DNA from: a virus
Length of the DNA: 47,803 bases
Virus record (IMG/VR): IMGVR_UViG_3300042465_003683
Span: 1-47,803 of that record
Direction: 5' to 3' (one strand)
The position numbers were made by a program, and so were the translations under genes. Positions 15,181 through 22,696 of this stretch are shown piece by piece (the first letter of the stretch is position 1; each line of letters starts with the position of its first letter). The notes below the pieces were generated by a model, which saw only the letters and a program-made list of their open reading frames with translations, was not told the DNA's origin and searched no databases.

Positions 15181-15478
15181 TCTCTTGCTGCCCCCTTGCG
15201 CGGATATATGTTGCAGCCACTTCAAAGCATTCTTTAGCGTTGCCCATGCAAGTCAGCTCACCCATTAATTTTGCACACGCCTCGCGTTCTTCTGCTGCAA
15301 TCGAATGTTCGTATTCCGTCCAATGGTCTTGCGTCCATGTACGATTGCGTTCTGCTTTTACCGCCGCTTGCCATCCTTCCCACGCCCAGAACATAGGGGT
15401 TTCGGGGCTAAAAGGATTGTCTTTTGCCTCCGTACAGGAATCCCACCACTCGTTAAATTCTTTGTCTAATCCACTCAT
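15173..15478 (-). CDS. Conserved phage hypothetical protein
   Basis: 101 residues from ATG 15478, seven bases after AAGGAG. Contains EFNEWWD, PMFWAWEGWQAAVKAER and AAEEREACAKLMGEL, ending in YIRARGQQENG. This layout (a FWAWEGWQAA block plus an EREACAKL..IRARG helix) recurs in many phage genomes with unknown function. There is a two-residue CxxxxxECF feature, but I see no enzyme motif. It overlaps the VRR-NUC gene by 26 bases. Confidence 0.65.
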   Translation of the reverse strand: MSGLDKEFNEWWDSCTEAKDNPFSPETPMFWAWEGWQAAVKAERNRTWTQDHWTEYEHSIAAEEREACAKLMGELTCMGNAKECFEVAATYIRARGQQENG

Positions 15479-15728
15479 CAATCATCTCCTTCGACCATAA
15501 ACAGGCGTAGTTTTGTTTTAAGCGCAACACATCGTTGCGGAATATCTTTTGTAGTTCTGACAGCCGACCGCCTTTGGTTTTCAATTCGACAAACCATGTG
15601 CTGCCATCAGGCATACAAGCGATGCGGTCACTCACTCCGCGCTGGTTGACTGACCTAAACTTGTACGTCTTGCCGCCAGAGCGCTCGACTGTCCACACAA
15701 AGTATTTCTCGATTTCTTTTTCTAACAT
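15453..15728 (-). CDS. VRR-NUC domain nuclease
   Basis: 91 residues, a complete minimal VRR-NUC domain. Active-site pattern: N-terminal E5 helix, GVSDRI (D34), FVELKTKGG (E48, K50), Q60, the PD-(D/E)XK-type core. Stand-alone phage VRR-NUC proteins are related to structure-specific nucleases of the FAN1 superfamily and can act as Holliday-junction-resolving enzymes. It is the first gene of the leftward operon. The predicted start of transcription (about 15729-15730) is next to the ATG (15726-15728) and no ribosome site is visible, so translation may be leaderless. Confidence 0.85.
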   Translation of the reverse strand: MLEKEIEKYFVWTVERSGGKTYKFRSVNQRGVSDRIACMPDGSTWFVELKTKGGRLSELQKIFRNDVLRLKQNYACLWSKEMIDEWIRQRI

Positions 15729-15735
15729 GCTGCGA

Positions 15736-15764
15736 AATATAAGGCATCAAAAAGTATTTGACAA
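15736..15764 (-). promoter_or_regulatory. Leftward sigma70-like promoter of the helicase operon
   Basis: On the minus strand TTGTCA (15764-15759), a 17-base spacer and TATATT (15741-15736): five of six consensus bases in each hexamer. It overlaps the -35 of the rightward promoter by five of six bases. The expected start is near 15729-15730, essentially at the VRR-NUC start codon. Confidence 0.65.
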
Positions 15765-15786
15765 GGATTATTTTGTGCGGCATAGT
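15758..15786 (+). promoter_or_regulatory. Rightward sigma70-like promoter of the replication block
   Basis: TTGACA (15758-15763), a 17-base spacer and CATAGT (15781-15786): perfect -35 and four of six in the -10. The expected start is near 15793, leaving a 22-base leader before the GTG start with GGAGG at 15807-15811. The -35 is part of the heptamer TTGACAA that also serves the opposite promoter. Confidence 0.65.
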
Positions 15787-15814
15787 CGAGGCTCAAACAG
15801 TAAACGGAGGTAAA

Positions 15815-16933
15815 GTGAATCATTCCAATGTCGTCGGCGGCTCCACCGCCAAGCGCGTCATCAACTGCCCAGCGTCGGTCAAGCTGGTGCAACAGATGCC
15901 ACCACAAGCCGAGTCCGAACACGCAGCACGCGGAACTCTTCTGCACAACGTCATCGCCGAACTCTTGGAGTTCGACAAGAGGCCAACGCAAATGCTTGGT
16001 GCCCAGTACAAAGATCAGACACTCACACCGGAGCTACTCGATGAAAAGATTATTCCCGCTCTTGAAGCACTCGACGAAGTCGACCCCGAAAAGAAGATGG
16101 AGTACATGGTTGAGACCCGAGTTGGCTTTGGCGATTTTCTGCCTAGTGTCTTTGGTAGCACTGACTTACTTGGGCGTAAAGGTAAACGCGCGATCGTTCT
16201 TGATTGGAAATTTGGCGATGGCGTACTTGTGGATGCTGAAGACAACCCTCAGCTCTTATTTTACGCAGCCGCCGCCATGAGAACACCAGCAGCGCAATGG
16301 GTGTTTGAAGGCGCTGAAGAGATCGAGTGCATCATTGTGCAACCACCAGCGATGCGTCGCTGGGTGACGACACCCGAGCGCGTGAAGCAGTTCGAAGTCG
16401 AACTCGCCCGCGCTGTGCGTGAGTCATCATGGCCGAACCCAACGATGCAAACAGGCGACCACTGCCGCTGGTGTACAGCCAAGCCGATCTGTCCTGAGAT
16501 GACAGGCGCCGCTGAGAGCGCGTTGAAGGTACAACTCGCAGCGCTGCCCGTTGACCAGATCGCCATGCAGCTGCAGCAGGCCGATATGCTGGAGGATTAC
16601 GTCAAGAACCTGCGCGCGCTCGCGTTCCAGCTGCTGGAGAACGGACAGACAGTGCCAGGTTACAAACTGGTCGCCAAACGCGGCACACGCCAGTGGGTGG
16701 ACGAAGAGAAAGCGAAAGCATTTCTGTTGAAATCGCTTGTTGAGCCGTACAAAGAGCTGGAAGTTATTTCGCCGGCACAAGCCGAGAAGCTCTTAAAAAA
16801 GATTAAAATGGAATTACCGGCGGAGTTAGTCGTATCGATTTCGTCGGGTAGTACGTTGGCCACGGATGATGATGCACGGCCAGCGGTGTTGCAAATCGGG
16901 AAGCAGTTGTCTGCAGCCCTCTCTAAACTTTAA
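15815..16933 (+). CDS. Cas4-like PD-(D/E)XK nuclease (DUF2800)
   Basis: 372 residues from GTG 15815, five bases after GGAGG; the in-frame TTG at 15758 is the promoter -35, not a start. Nuclease core: H44 (GTLLH), GSTD (D117), VLDWKFG (D130, K132) and NPQL (Q146). Cysteines C217, C220, C226 in HCRWCTAKPICPEM suggest the iron-sulfur cluster of the Cas4/AddB-like group. Such proteins process DNA ends in phage recombination and replication. First gene of a block with an SSB-like protein, polymerase and primase. Confidence 0.82.
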   Translation: MNHSNVVGGSTAKRVINCPASVKLVQQMPPQAESEHAARGTLLHNVIAELLEFDKRPTQMLGAQYKDQTLTPELLDEKIIPALEALDEVDPEKKMEYMVETRVGFGDFLPSVFGSTDLLGRKGKRAIVLDWKFGDGVLVDAEDNPQLLFYAAAAMRTPAAQWVFEGAEEIECIIVQPPAMRRWVTTPERVKQFEVELARAVRESSWPNPTMQTGDHCRWCTAKPICPEMTGAAESALKVQLAALPVDQIAMQLQQADMLEDYVKNLRALAFQLLENGQTVPGYKLVAKRGTRQWVDEEKAKAFLLKSLVEPYKELEVISPAQAEKLLKKIKMELPAELVVSISSGSTLATDDDARPAVLQIGKQLSAALSKL

Positions 16934-16948
16934 GTAAAGGAAACTACA

Positions 16949-17575
16949 ATGTCATTCGCTATAGCAAACCTGCCAAACGTATCCGCGCTCACTACTGCGC
17001 TTCGTTCATTGGAACAAGATGTCGGCGCCGTTGGCTCCGTCATTCTGAAGATGGACAAGGGCGGCCACTGGGTCTACGGTGCGAACCAAAGCGAAGTTGA
17101 AGACGGCACCACATGGGCAGTCAATCCTATGTCGTTCGTTCACGGCTTCATCGCATGGGGTGAGGGTGAAGTGCTGGCCGAGAAGATGGTGCCAGTCACT
17201 GAGCCACGTCCTGAAGTCGGTGTTGCGCCGCCTGATGCGAAGAAGGGCTGGGAAGTGCAGGTTGGAATGGGGTTAAAATGCTTGAGCGGTCAGGACAAGG
17301 ACTTGGAGGTGCGCTACACCGTCACGTCTGTGGGTGGTAAGCGCGCTGTCCAGCAGCTGGGCGTTGCGATTGCTACGCAAGTCGAAACTGATCAAAGCAA
17401 GCCTGTGCCGGTTGTGCGTCTAAAAAAAGACCACTATCAGCACAAGTCGTACGGCAAGATCTACACACCGGTCTTTGAGATCGTTGAGTGGATCAGCATG
17501 GATGGCAAATCGACCGACGCAGTTGAAGAGACTGCTGACGCCGAAGCCGCACCTGCCCGCCGCCGTCGCGGCTAA
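16949..17575 (+). CDS. Probable ssDNA-binding protein (DUF2815-like role)
   Basis: 208 residues between the DUF2800 nuclease and the DNA polymerase, where phage modules of this type normally encode a DUF2815 or other single-strand-binding protein. Beta-rich with aromatic and basic residues (GHWVYGANQSEVEDGTTWAV, VNPMSFVHGFIAWGEGEV) and a low-complexity tail (ETADAEAAPARRRRG) rather than the acidic tip of classical SSB. The sequence family was not recognised with certainty, so the role rests mainly on gene order. AAAGGAAA precedes the start. Confidence 0.6.
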   Translation: MSFAIANLPNVSALTTALRSLEQDVGAVGSVILKMDKGGHWVYGANQSEVEDGTTWAVNPMSFVHGFIAWGEGEVLAEKMVPVTEPRPEVGVAPPDAKKGWEVQVGMGLKCLSGQDKDLEVRYTVTSVGGKRAVQQLGVAIATQVETDQSKPVPVVRLKKDHYQHKSYGKIYTPVFEIVEWISMDGKSTDAVEETADAEAAPARRRRG

Positions 17576-17594
17576 GTAGCATGGGGGAAAGCGG

Positions 17595-17714
17595 ATGCTG
17601 GGGAAGTCAGAATTCACCACTGACGACGAGAAAGAACCAGACGCAGCGAGTACCCCACCTTTCAATGGCTCCTGTCATTTAATCATCAGGTTTTCCTTGG
17701 TCGGTTCGGCCTGA
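17595..17714 (+). CDS. Possible leader ORF before the DNA polymerase
   Basis: 39 codons from ATG 17595, six bases after GGGGGA. The peptide starts MLGKSEFTTDDEKEPDAAS and ends in a hydrophobic segment. Its last third runs through the left arms of the nested hairpin and stops inside the inner right arm, so a translating ribosome would open the hairpin that covers the polymerase ribosome site. This could be a coupling leader or chance. A second ORF (17581-17682) reads another frame of the same stretch. Confidence 0.25.
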   Translation: MLGKSEFTTDDEKEPDAASTPPFNGSCHLIIRFSLVGSA

Positions 17715-17736
17715 TGCTGGCGGATGACAGGAGCCA
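17666..17736 (+). promoter_or_regulatory. Nested hairpin covering the polymerase ribosome-binding site
   Basis: Outer stem of 13 perfect pairs (17666-17678 with 17724-17736) and inner stem of 7 perfect pairs (17684-17690 with 17710-17716) around a 19-base loop. The only good Shine-Dalgarno for the polymerase, AGGAG at 17729-17733, is inside the right outer arm, 12 bases before ATG 17746. Folding would hide it. T4 DNA polymerase is known to repress its own translation through a hairpin next to its ribosome site; a similar control is inferred here. A replication-origin hairpin is an alternative. Confidence 0.6.
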
Positions 17737-17745
17737 CCCTCTACC

Positions 17746-19689
17746 ATGACAATACTTTATTGCGATTTCGAAACCCGGTCGAAGTGCGACCTATCCTCAC
17801 GGGGAGTCTATAACTATGCCCAAGATGGAACCACGGATGTACTGTGTATGTCCTACGCGTTTGACGACGATGAGGTTGTCACCTGGACTCCCGACCAGCC
17901 GTTCCCTGACGCTGTTCGGCATCACAAGGGGCCAATCTATGCTCATAACGCTGCGTTCGAGCGCCTTATATTCTGGTACGTCCTACAAGTTAATTTCGAT
18001 CTCACGCAGTTCTATTGCACAGCGGCACAAGCGCGTGCTAACTGCCTGCCTGGGTCTCTCGAAGACGTCGGACGCGCCATCTCCAGCGTCATGCGCAAAG
18101 ACCACCGAGGAAACCAACTTATTCGATTGCTTTCCATCCCACGTAGCGATGGAACTTTTAACAACGACCCAGCGTTGATGGCTGAGATGGTCCAATATTG
18201 CGAACAAGATGTCCGTGCCATGCGCGCGATTTCCAAGGCCATGCGCCCGCTCTCAGACGAGGAGCTAGCCGACTACCACACCAACGAGCGCATTAACGAC
18301 CGTGGCGTCTTGCTCGACCTGCCACTGGCGCACGCCGCCATCCGTTACGCGGAGGCCGAGAAAGCGGAGATTGAGAATCTTGTCGTCGAGTTGACCGAGG
18401 GTGAGATCGCGTCCGTGCGCAGCCCGAAGATGAAAAAGTGGGTGATGGATCGCATCAAACCGCAGGCGTTGAAGTTGATGGAGACTTACAAAGACGGCGA
18501 GTTGAAGTACAGTATCGACAAGACTGTACGCGCCAATCTGCTAACGTTTGCCAAGGAGAACCCCGATGAGATTCCGACCCATGTTGCGGACGTCATTCAA
18601 TGTGCAGATGATCTCTGGGCGTCGTCGGTTGCGAAGTTCGGCCGCCTTGCGAGCCTGGCAGATGAAGACGATCAACGAGTACGAGGTGCTTTTGTCTTTG
18701 CGGGAGGATCTGCCACTGGACGTGCTTCAAGCTATGGCGCGCAGGTTCACAACTTTAGCCGCGTCTGCGCCAAACAGCCCGACGATGTTAGGCACGCTAT
18801 GGTCAGAGGCCACAGCATCACCCCAGGATTTGGAAAACGCGTTACAGATGTTCTCAAGGGAATGCTCCGGCCCGCACTGATCGCAGCGCCCGGTAAGCAG
18901 TTCGTTGTCGCCGACTGGTCGGCCGTGGAGGCCAGAGTCACCGCATGGGCGTCAGCCGATCCACAGGCCGAGGACGTGTTGGACACCTTCCGCGCAGGCA
19001 AAGACATTTACATCCGCGAGGCCGCCGGTATCTACCGTGTGCCGTACGAGGACATCACCGACGAGCAGCGCCAGATCGGCAAGGTCGCCATCCTGTCGCT
19101 GGGCTTCGGTGGGTCGGTGGGCGCCTTCACGGCGATGGGTCGGGTCTATAAGGTCTACATGCCCGAGTCCGATTCGCGCCGCATTGTGGACGCCTGGCGC
19201 CGCGCAAACTCATGGGCAGTACGTTACTGGGGCAAGCTCGAAGAGGCGTACACAAGGGCGCTGCGCAATCCTGGGCGCGAATTCTCAGCCGGGCGGGTGA
19301 CGTACCTGTTCCAAGGACAGCATCTTTGGTACGCGCTACCGTCCGGTCGCATCCTGTGCTATCCATTTGCTAAGTTTGAGGGTGACGAGATCACCTACGT
19401 CAAAGCCGCCTGGAAACCTGCAGCGGATGCGAAGGAATGGCCACGCGCCCGCTTGTGGCGAGGGCTCGCCTGTGAGAACATAACGCAGGCGATCGCCAAC
19501 GATCTGCTGCGGCATGCTTTACGCCAATTAGATGACGTAGTGCTGCACGTACATGATGAGATCGTTCTGGAGACGGCCGACCCTGATGCACCCAATACCC
19601 TAAAGCGAGTAATGTGCACTGCGCCCGACTGGGCTGCAGGGCTTCCCTTGAACGCCGAAGTCGAAGTAATGAATCGATACGGCAAATAA
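17746..19689 (+). CDS. Family A DNA polymerase with 3'-5' exonuclease
   Basis: 647 residues. Exonuclease motifs: YCDFETRS (D7, E9), AHNAAFE (N68-E72) and YCEQD (Y151, D155). Polymerase motif A VVADWSAVEAR (D390, E395, R397), motif B RQIGKVAILSLGFGG (R442, K446, G455), motif C VHDE (H603, D604, E605). The residue aligned with E. coli Phe762 is Leu450; the one aligned with Tyr766 is Phe454. No 5'-3' nuclease domain, as usual for phage enzymes. It copies the phage genome together with the downstream primase-helicase. Start chosen because the exonuclease motif begins at residue 5. Confidence 0.93.
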   Translation: MTILYCDFETRSKCDLSSRGVYNYAQDGTTDVLCMSYAFDDDEVVTWTPDQPFPDAVRHHKGPIYAHNAAFERLIFWYVLQVNFDLTQFYCTAAQARANCLPGSLEDVGRAISSVMRKDHRGNQLIRLLSIPRSDGTFNNDPALMAEMVQYCEQDVRAMRAISKAMRPLSDEELADYHTNERINDRGVLLDLPLAHAAIRYAEAEKAEIENLVVELTEGEIASVRSPKMKKWVMDRIKPQALKLMETYKDGELKYSIDKTVRANLLTFAKENPDEIPTHVADVIQCADDLWASSVAKFGRLASLADEDDQRVRGAFVFAGGSATGRASSYGAQVHNFSRVCAKQPDDVRHAMVRGHSITPGFGKRVTDVLKGMLRPALIAAPGKQFVVADWSAVEARVTAWASADPQAEDVLDTFRAGKDIYIREAAGIYRVPYEDITDEQRQIGKVAILSLGFGGSVGAFTAMGRVYKVYMPESDSRRIVDAWRRANSWAVRYWGKLEEAYTRALRNPGREFSAGRVTYLFQGQHLWYALPSGRILCYPFAKFEGDEITYVKAAWKPAADAKEWPRARLWRGLACENITQAIANDLLRHALRQLDDVVLHVHDEIVLETADPDAPNTLKRVMCTAPDWAAGLPLNAEVEVMNRYGK

Positions 19690-19692
19690 AAA

Positions 19693-19716
19693 AGCCGCCT
19701 GGCAGGGCGGCTCTTT
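19693..19716 (+). terminator. Weak terminator-like hairpin after the polymerase
   Basis: A 7-bp stem (19693-19699 with 19706-19712) followed by CTTTC in the rightward direction. On the minus strand the same hairpin is followed by a run of six T, making it a better leftward terminator. It may trim polymerase-primase readthrough or stop antisense transcription. Confidence 0.5.
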
Positions 19717-19734
19717 CAACTACATAGGACAGCA

Positions 19735-22038
19735 ATGGAATTCCTTGATTATATACAGAATCTCGCGCCCGAGGGCGAAACAGCCTTAATCGTACGTCAA
19801 AAACCTATCCTAGCCGACAGCAAGCTACAGTTCCACGCGGATGGCGCCGTCAAGTGCACATGGCCAGCCTACCTGCCCACACACAAGCGCCGTGATGGCG
19901 AGAGCTGGTACGGCAACACGGCATCCTTCATCAAAGACCGCTTCAAAGATGGGCGCCCTAGCGCATCAGCTGCCAATTGCGAGTACATCTTGGTGATGAT
20001 GTTAGATGACATCGGCACCAAATCGAAGACACCACCGTTAGAACCCACCTGGATCATGGAGACGTCGCCCGGGTCGTTTCAGTGGGGCTACGCATTCTCG
20101 GAGCAGCCGACTAAGGCCGACTTCGCAGCCGCCATCCGTGCGATCGCTGACGCAGGTTACACAGATCCCGGTGCCTGCAACCCGGTGCGCAACTTCCGCC
20201 TGCCCGGCTCGGTCAACATCAAGCCAGGCCGCGAGAGCTTCAAGGCGCAGCTGGCACGCTTTAACCCAGAGCGCGAGTACACACTGGAGCAGATCTGCAA
20301 GGCGCTGGATGTGACGCCGGTTGCCGGTGTCGGTCTTGGACCGGTGCCCATCCGCCTGCAGGACGACGGCAACGACGACGTCATGGCCTGGCTCTCCGAG
20401 CAGGGATTATTTCTGCGCCACACGAACCCCGAAGGCTGGGCTGGCGTCATCTGCCCGAACCATGCCGAACACACGGACGGCAACCCTGAAGGGCGCTACC
20501 ACCCAGCGAACCGGGCGTATTGCTGCCTGCACTCGCACTGCATCGAACTCGGCTCGGCGGCTTTTCTGGAGTGGGTCGCAGCTAATGGCGGCCCACAGCA
20601 CACGCCTGGCCCACGTCAGGAGCTGCTCGCCGCCGTCATGACCGCAGCACTCGCTAAGCTGCCTGATTCGGGTATGTTTGAAGACACGGCTGCGCAGATC
20701 GTGCAGGCGACTGACGCGCGCTCTAAGCGCCGCGAGATAAATAAACTGGAAAAGTCCGACTGGTTCAAGAGGTTTGCCTATGTTCAGGAAGATGAGAGCT
20801 TTTTTGATCTGGACGATCGTCGGGAAATTTCTCGGTCTACTTTTAACGCACTTTTCCGGCATATCCCCTGCCGGTCCATACATAACGGCGCCAAAATTGA
20901 GGCGTCTACGTGCTTCGACGAGAACCGCACAGCGGAAGGCGCTCATGCGCTGGTCGGCATAACGTACGCCGCAGGCGATGATATTGTTGTGCACCGCAAC
21001 GGCCATCAGTACGGCAACCGCTGGCGCGACGCCCGGCCTGCAGGCGTCCCAGGTGACGTGACACCGTGGCTCGACCATGTCACACGCATGATTCCGACTG
21101 ATTTCGAGCGTGAGCATTTCTTGAACGCGCTGGCCTTCAAGGTGCAGCACCCTGACCGCAAGATCAACCACGCTATTTTGATCGGCGGCCACCCAGGGTC
21201 AGGCAAGGACACTATGCTCGCACCGTTTTTCTGGGCGGTCGGCGGGTTGACTAAGCAGAATTGCAGCCTGGTCAAGAACGAAGACTTGAACAGTCAGTGG
21301 GGCTACGCGCTCGAATGCGAAGTGATGGAAATCGCCGAGCTGCGCCAGAGCGAGGCGCGCGATAGGCGTGCGCTCGAGAACGCTCTAAAGCCCATCATTG
21401 CAGCACCGCCTGAGCTCTTGCAGGTGAACCGCAAGGGGCTGCACCCCTACATGGCCTTGAACCGCGTGTTCGTCGTGGCCTTCAGTAACGAGCGGGCAGC
21501 GATCTCGATCCCGTCAAACGACCGCCGCTGGTTCTGCCTGTGGGCAGAAGCTGGTCGCCTACCTGAAGCAGACGCGTCGCGCCTGTGGCGCTGGTATCAC
21601 AACGGCGGCTTTGAGGCGATCGCATCCTGGCTGCACACACGCGACGTGTCGGCCTTCAACCCTTCAGCGGCTCCACCGATGACCGAGGCCAAAGCGATTA
21701 TGATCGACCAGGGGCGCAGCACGGCCGAATCGTACCTGATCGACTTGATTGCCGGCCGGCTGGGTGAGTTCTCCAGCGGCGTGATTGCATCGCCCTTTTT
21801 CGCGCTCTGCGACCGCTTAGCCGGTGCAGCACCGGCGGGTGTGAAGATACCGCAGGCGGCGCTCCTGCACGCGCTTAGTGAGGCCGGCTGGGTCGATATG
21901 GGGCGCATTGGTTCCAGAGAGTTTTTGACCAAAAAGCAGATTTACTGCGCGCCAGAGCTGGCTACCTTGTCGAAATCGGAACTGCGCCGCATGGCGGAAG
22001 ACGTGCCGGCGCCTGCAGCGGTTCGGCTGGTGAAATAA
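19735..22038 (+). CDS. Primase-polymerase/SF3 helicase fusion protein
   Basis: 767 residues. N-terminal region resembles RepB-like archaeo-eukaryotic primases: acidic pair in MMLDDIG (D91, D92) and NPVRNFRLPGSVNIKPG (149-165). A zinc-type cluster lies at about 240-269 (CPNHAEH ... CCLHSHC). The C-terminal helicase has Walker A GGHPGSGKDT (484-493, K491), CEVMEIAELRQSE as the acidic Walker B region, and ALNRVFVVAFSNE as a sensor-like strand. The combination primes and unwinds DNA for the upstream polymerase. It is the last rightward gene before a convergent junction. Confidence 0.82.
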   Translation: MEFLDYIQNLAPEGETALIVRQKPILADSKLQFHADGAVKCTWPAYLPTHKRRDGESWYGNTASFIKDRFKDGRPSASAANCEYILVMMLDDIGTKSKTPPLEPTWIMETSPGSFQWGYAFSEQPTKADFAAAIRAIADAGYTDPGACNPVRNFRLPGSVNIKPGRESFKAQLARFNPEREYTLEQICKALDVTPVAGVGLGPVPIRLQDDGNDDVMAWLSEQGLFLRHTNPEGWAGVICPNHAEHTDGNPEGRYHPANRAYCCLHSHCIELGSAAFLEWVAANGGPQHTPGPRQELLAAVMTAALAKLPDSGMFEDTAAQIVQATDARSKRREINKLEKSDWFKRFAYVQEDESFFDLDDRREISRSTFNALFRHIPCRSIHNGAKIEASTCFDENRTAEGAHALVGITYAAGDDIVVHRNGHQYGNRWRDARPAGVPGDVTPWLDHVTRMIPTDFEREHFLNALAFKVQHPDRKINHAILIGGHPGSGKDTMLAPFFWAVGGLTKQNCSLVKNEDLNSQWGYALECEVMEIAELRQSEARDRRALENALKPIIAAPPELLQVNRKGLHPYMALNRVFVVAFSNERAAISIPSNDRRWFCLWAEAGRLPEADASRLWRWYHNGGFEAIASWLHTRDVSAFNPSAAPPMTEAKAIMIDQGRSTAESYLIDLIAGRLGEFSSGVIASPFFALCDRLAGAAPAGVKIPQAALLHALSEAGWVDMGRIGSREFLTKKQIYCAPELATLSKSELRRMAEDVPAPAAVRLVK

Positions 22039-22061
22039 AAAAGCCCGGCACTAGGCCGGGC
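22037..22061 (-). terminator. Strong intrinsic terminator of the leftward accessory cassette
   Basis: 7-bp GC-only stem (22043-22049 with 22055-22061). On the minus strand it is followed by six T (22042-22037), a textbook Rho-independent terminator. On the plus strand it is followed by AAAG, so it does not stop the primase transcript well. Confidence 0.85.
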
Positions 22062-22064
22062 AAA

Positions 22065-22087
22065 GCCCGTCGGAGGGATTGACGGGC
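22065..22087 (+). other. Second hairpin at the convergent junction
   Basis: Perfect 7-bp stem (22065-22071 with 22081-22087), loop GGAGGGATT, no T-run on either side. Together with the preceding terminator it makes a two-hairpin barrier between the convergent primase and accessory transcripts. Confidence 0.5.
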
Positions 22088-22114
22088 GGCTCAAGCGCGT
22101 GGAGATGACGCGCA

Positions 22115-22174
22115 CTACAATCGTCGCACAAGAACCCATAGTCCGACAATCAATTTAAATGCGAGCGCTAGCAT
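22115..22174 (-). CDS. 19-residue membrane micropeptide
   Basis: ATG 22174 lies seven bases after GGAGGG and overlaps the end of the upstream gene (stop 22168-22170). The product, MLALAFKLIVGLWVLVRRL, is a single short hydrophobic helix with basic residues at the C-terminus. The strong ribosome site and overlap with the neighbour argue for translation; the size is too small for family assignment. Likely membrane-active or a small regulator (inference). Confidence 0.4.
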   Translation of the reverse strand: MLALAFKLIVGLWVLVRRL

Positions 22175-22425
22175 GTTGGACCCTCCGCAAGCGCTTCAGC
22201 GGCTTCTTGTTCAATATTCTTGATGATAGGGTCCTTCAGCAAGTCGATAATATCCACGCCGCCGGCAAACGCGTGAATTAGCCATGCGCCGCCCGTCCAG
22301 CCTACAGACCTATCTGCGGGTTCCCAGTCAACGAAGCAGAGCAGCTCGGTGTCGCCGTGTGTGTAGGTGTACGGCCACAAGTGTTGCGGCCAATGGCCGC
22401 CGCTGATGTCAGTTTGCGTTTTCAT
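22168..22425 (-). CDS. Hypothetical accessory protein
   Basis: 85 residues. Aromatic-rich first half (GGHWPQHLWPYTYTHGDTELL), then GWTGGAWLIHAFAGGVDIID and an acidic helical end. No known motif. Start ATG 22425 has GGAGA ten bases upstream, inside the 3' end of the preceding gene with which it overlaps by 17 bases. Confidence 0.5.
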   Translation of the reverse strand: MKTQTDISGGHWPQHLWPYTYTHGDTELLCFVDWEPADRSVGWTGGAWLIHAFAGGVDIIDLLKDPIIKNIEQEAAEALAEGPTC

Positions 22426-22696
22426 CGGTCAAATTCTCCAGAAGTGGCATTGTGTAATCGTACTGCGCGGCGCTTTCGGTACTGGCGCCGATATAGTCGA
22501 CCGATTGCAGGAAATTCAAGGCATCAAACCGGCGAATGTAATCGGCCGTCGATACTGTCGGTGTCCAAGTAGGAAATTTGCGGATATCTTTCGGCTTTTT
22601 GGGTTTCCAGGCTTTGCGTGCCGCTTTGGCTAGTTCGACCGGATCCCGGTCAAATTTCACTTTGTACGTAGTGCCGTCAATTTTTATCATTTGCAT
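22409..22696 (-). CDS. Hypothetical accessory protein
   Basis: 95 residues. Opens MQMIKIDGTTYKVKFDRDP, a short beta hairpin, then a basic Pro/Lys helix (KAARKAWKPKKPKD) and an aromatic C-terminal half. Start 22696 is seven bases after GGAGA. It overlaps the upstream gene by 10 bases. Not recognised. Confidence 0.5.
   Translation of the reverse strand: MQMIKIDGTTYKVKFDRDPVELAKAARKAWKPKKPKDIRKFPTWTPTVSTADYIRRFDALNFLQSVDYIGASTESAAQYDYTMPLLENLTDENAN

Noticed and set aside
15758-15814. Upstream TTG start for the Cas4-like nuclease
   Set aside because: That TTG is part of the -35 TTGACA and would lie upstream of the predicted transcript start; GTG 15815 has GGAGG.
20407-21192. 261-codon leftward frame opposite the primase-helicase
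   Set aside because: The opposite strand encodes the zinc cluster and Walker A region; the antisense frame has no motif or ribosome site.
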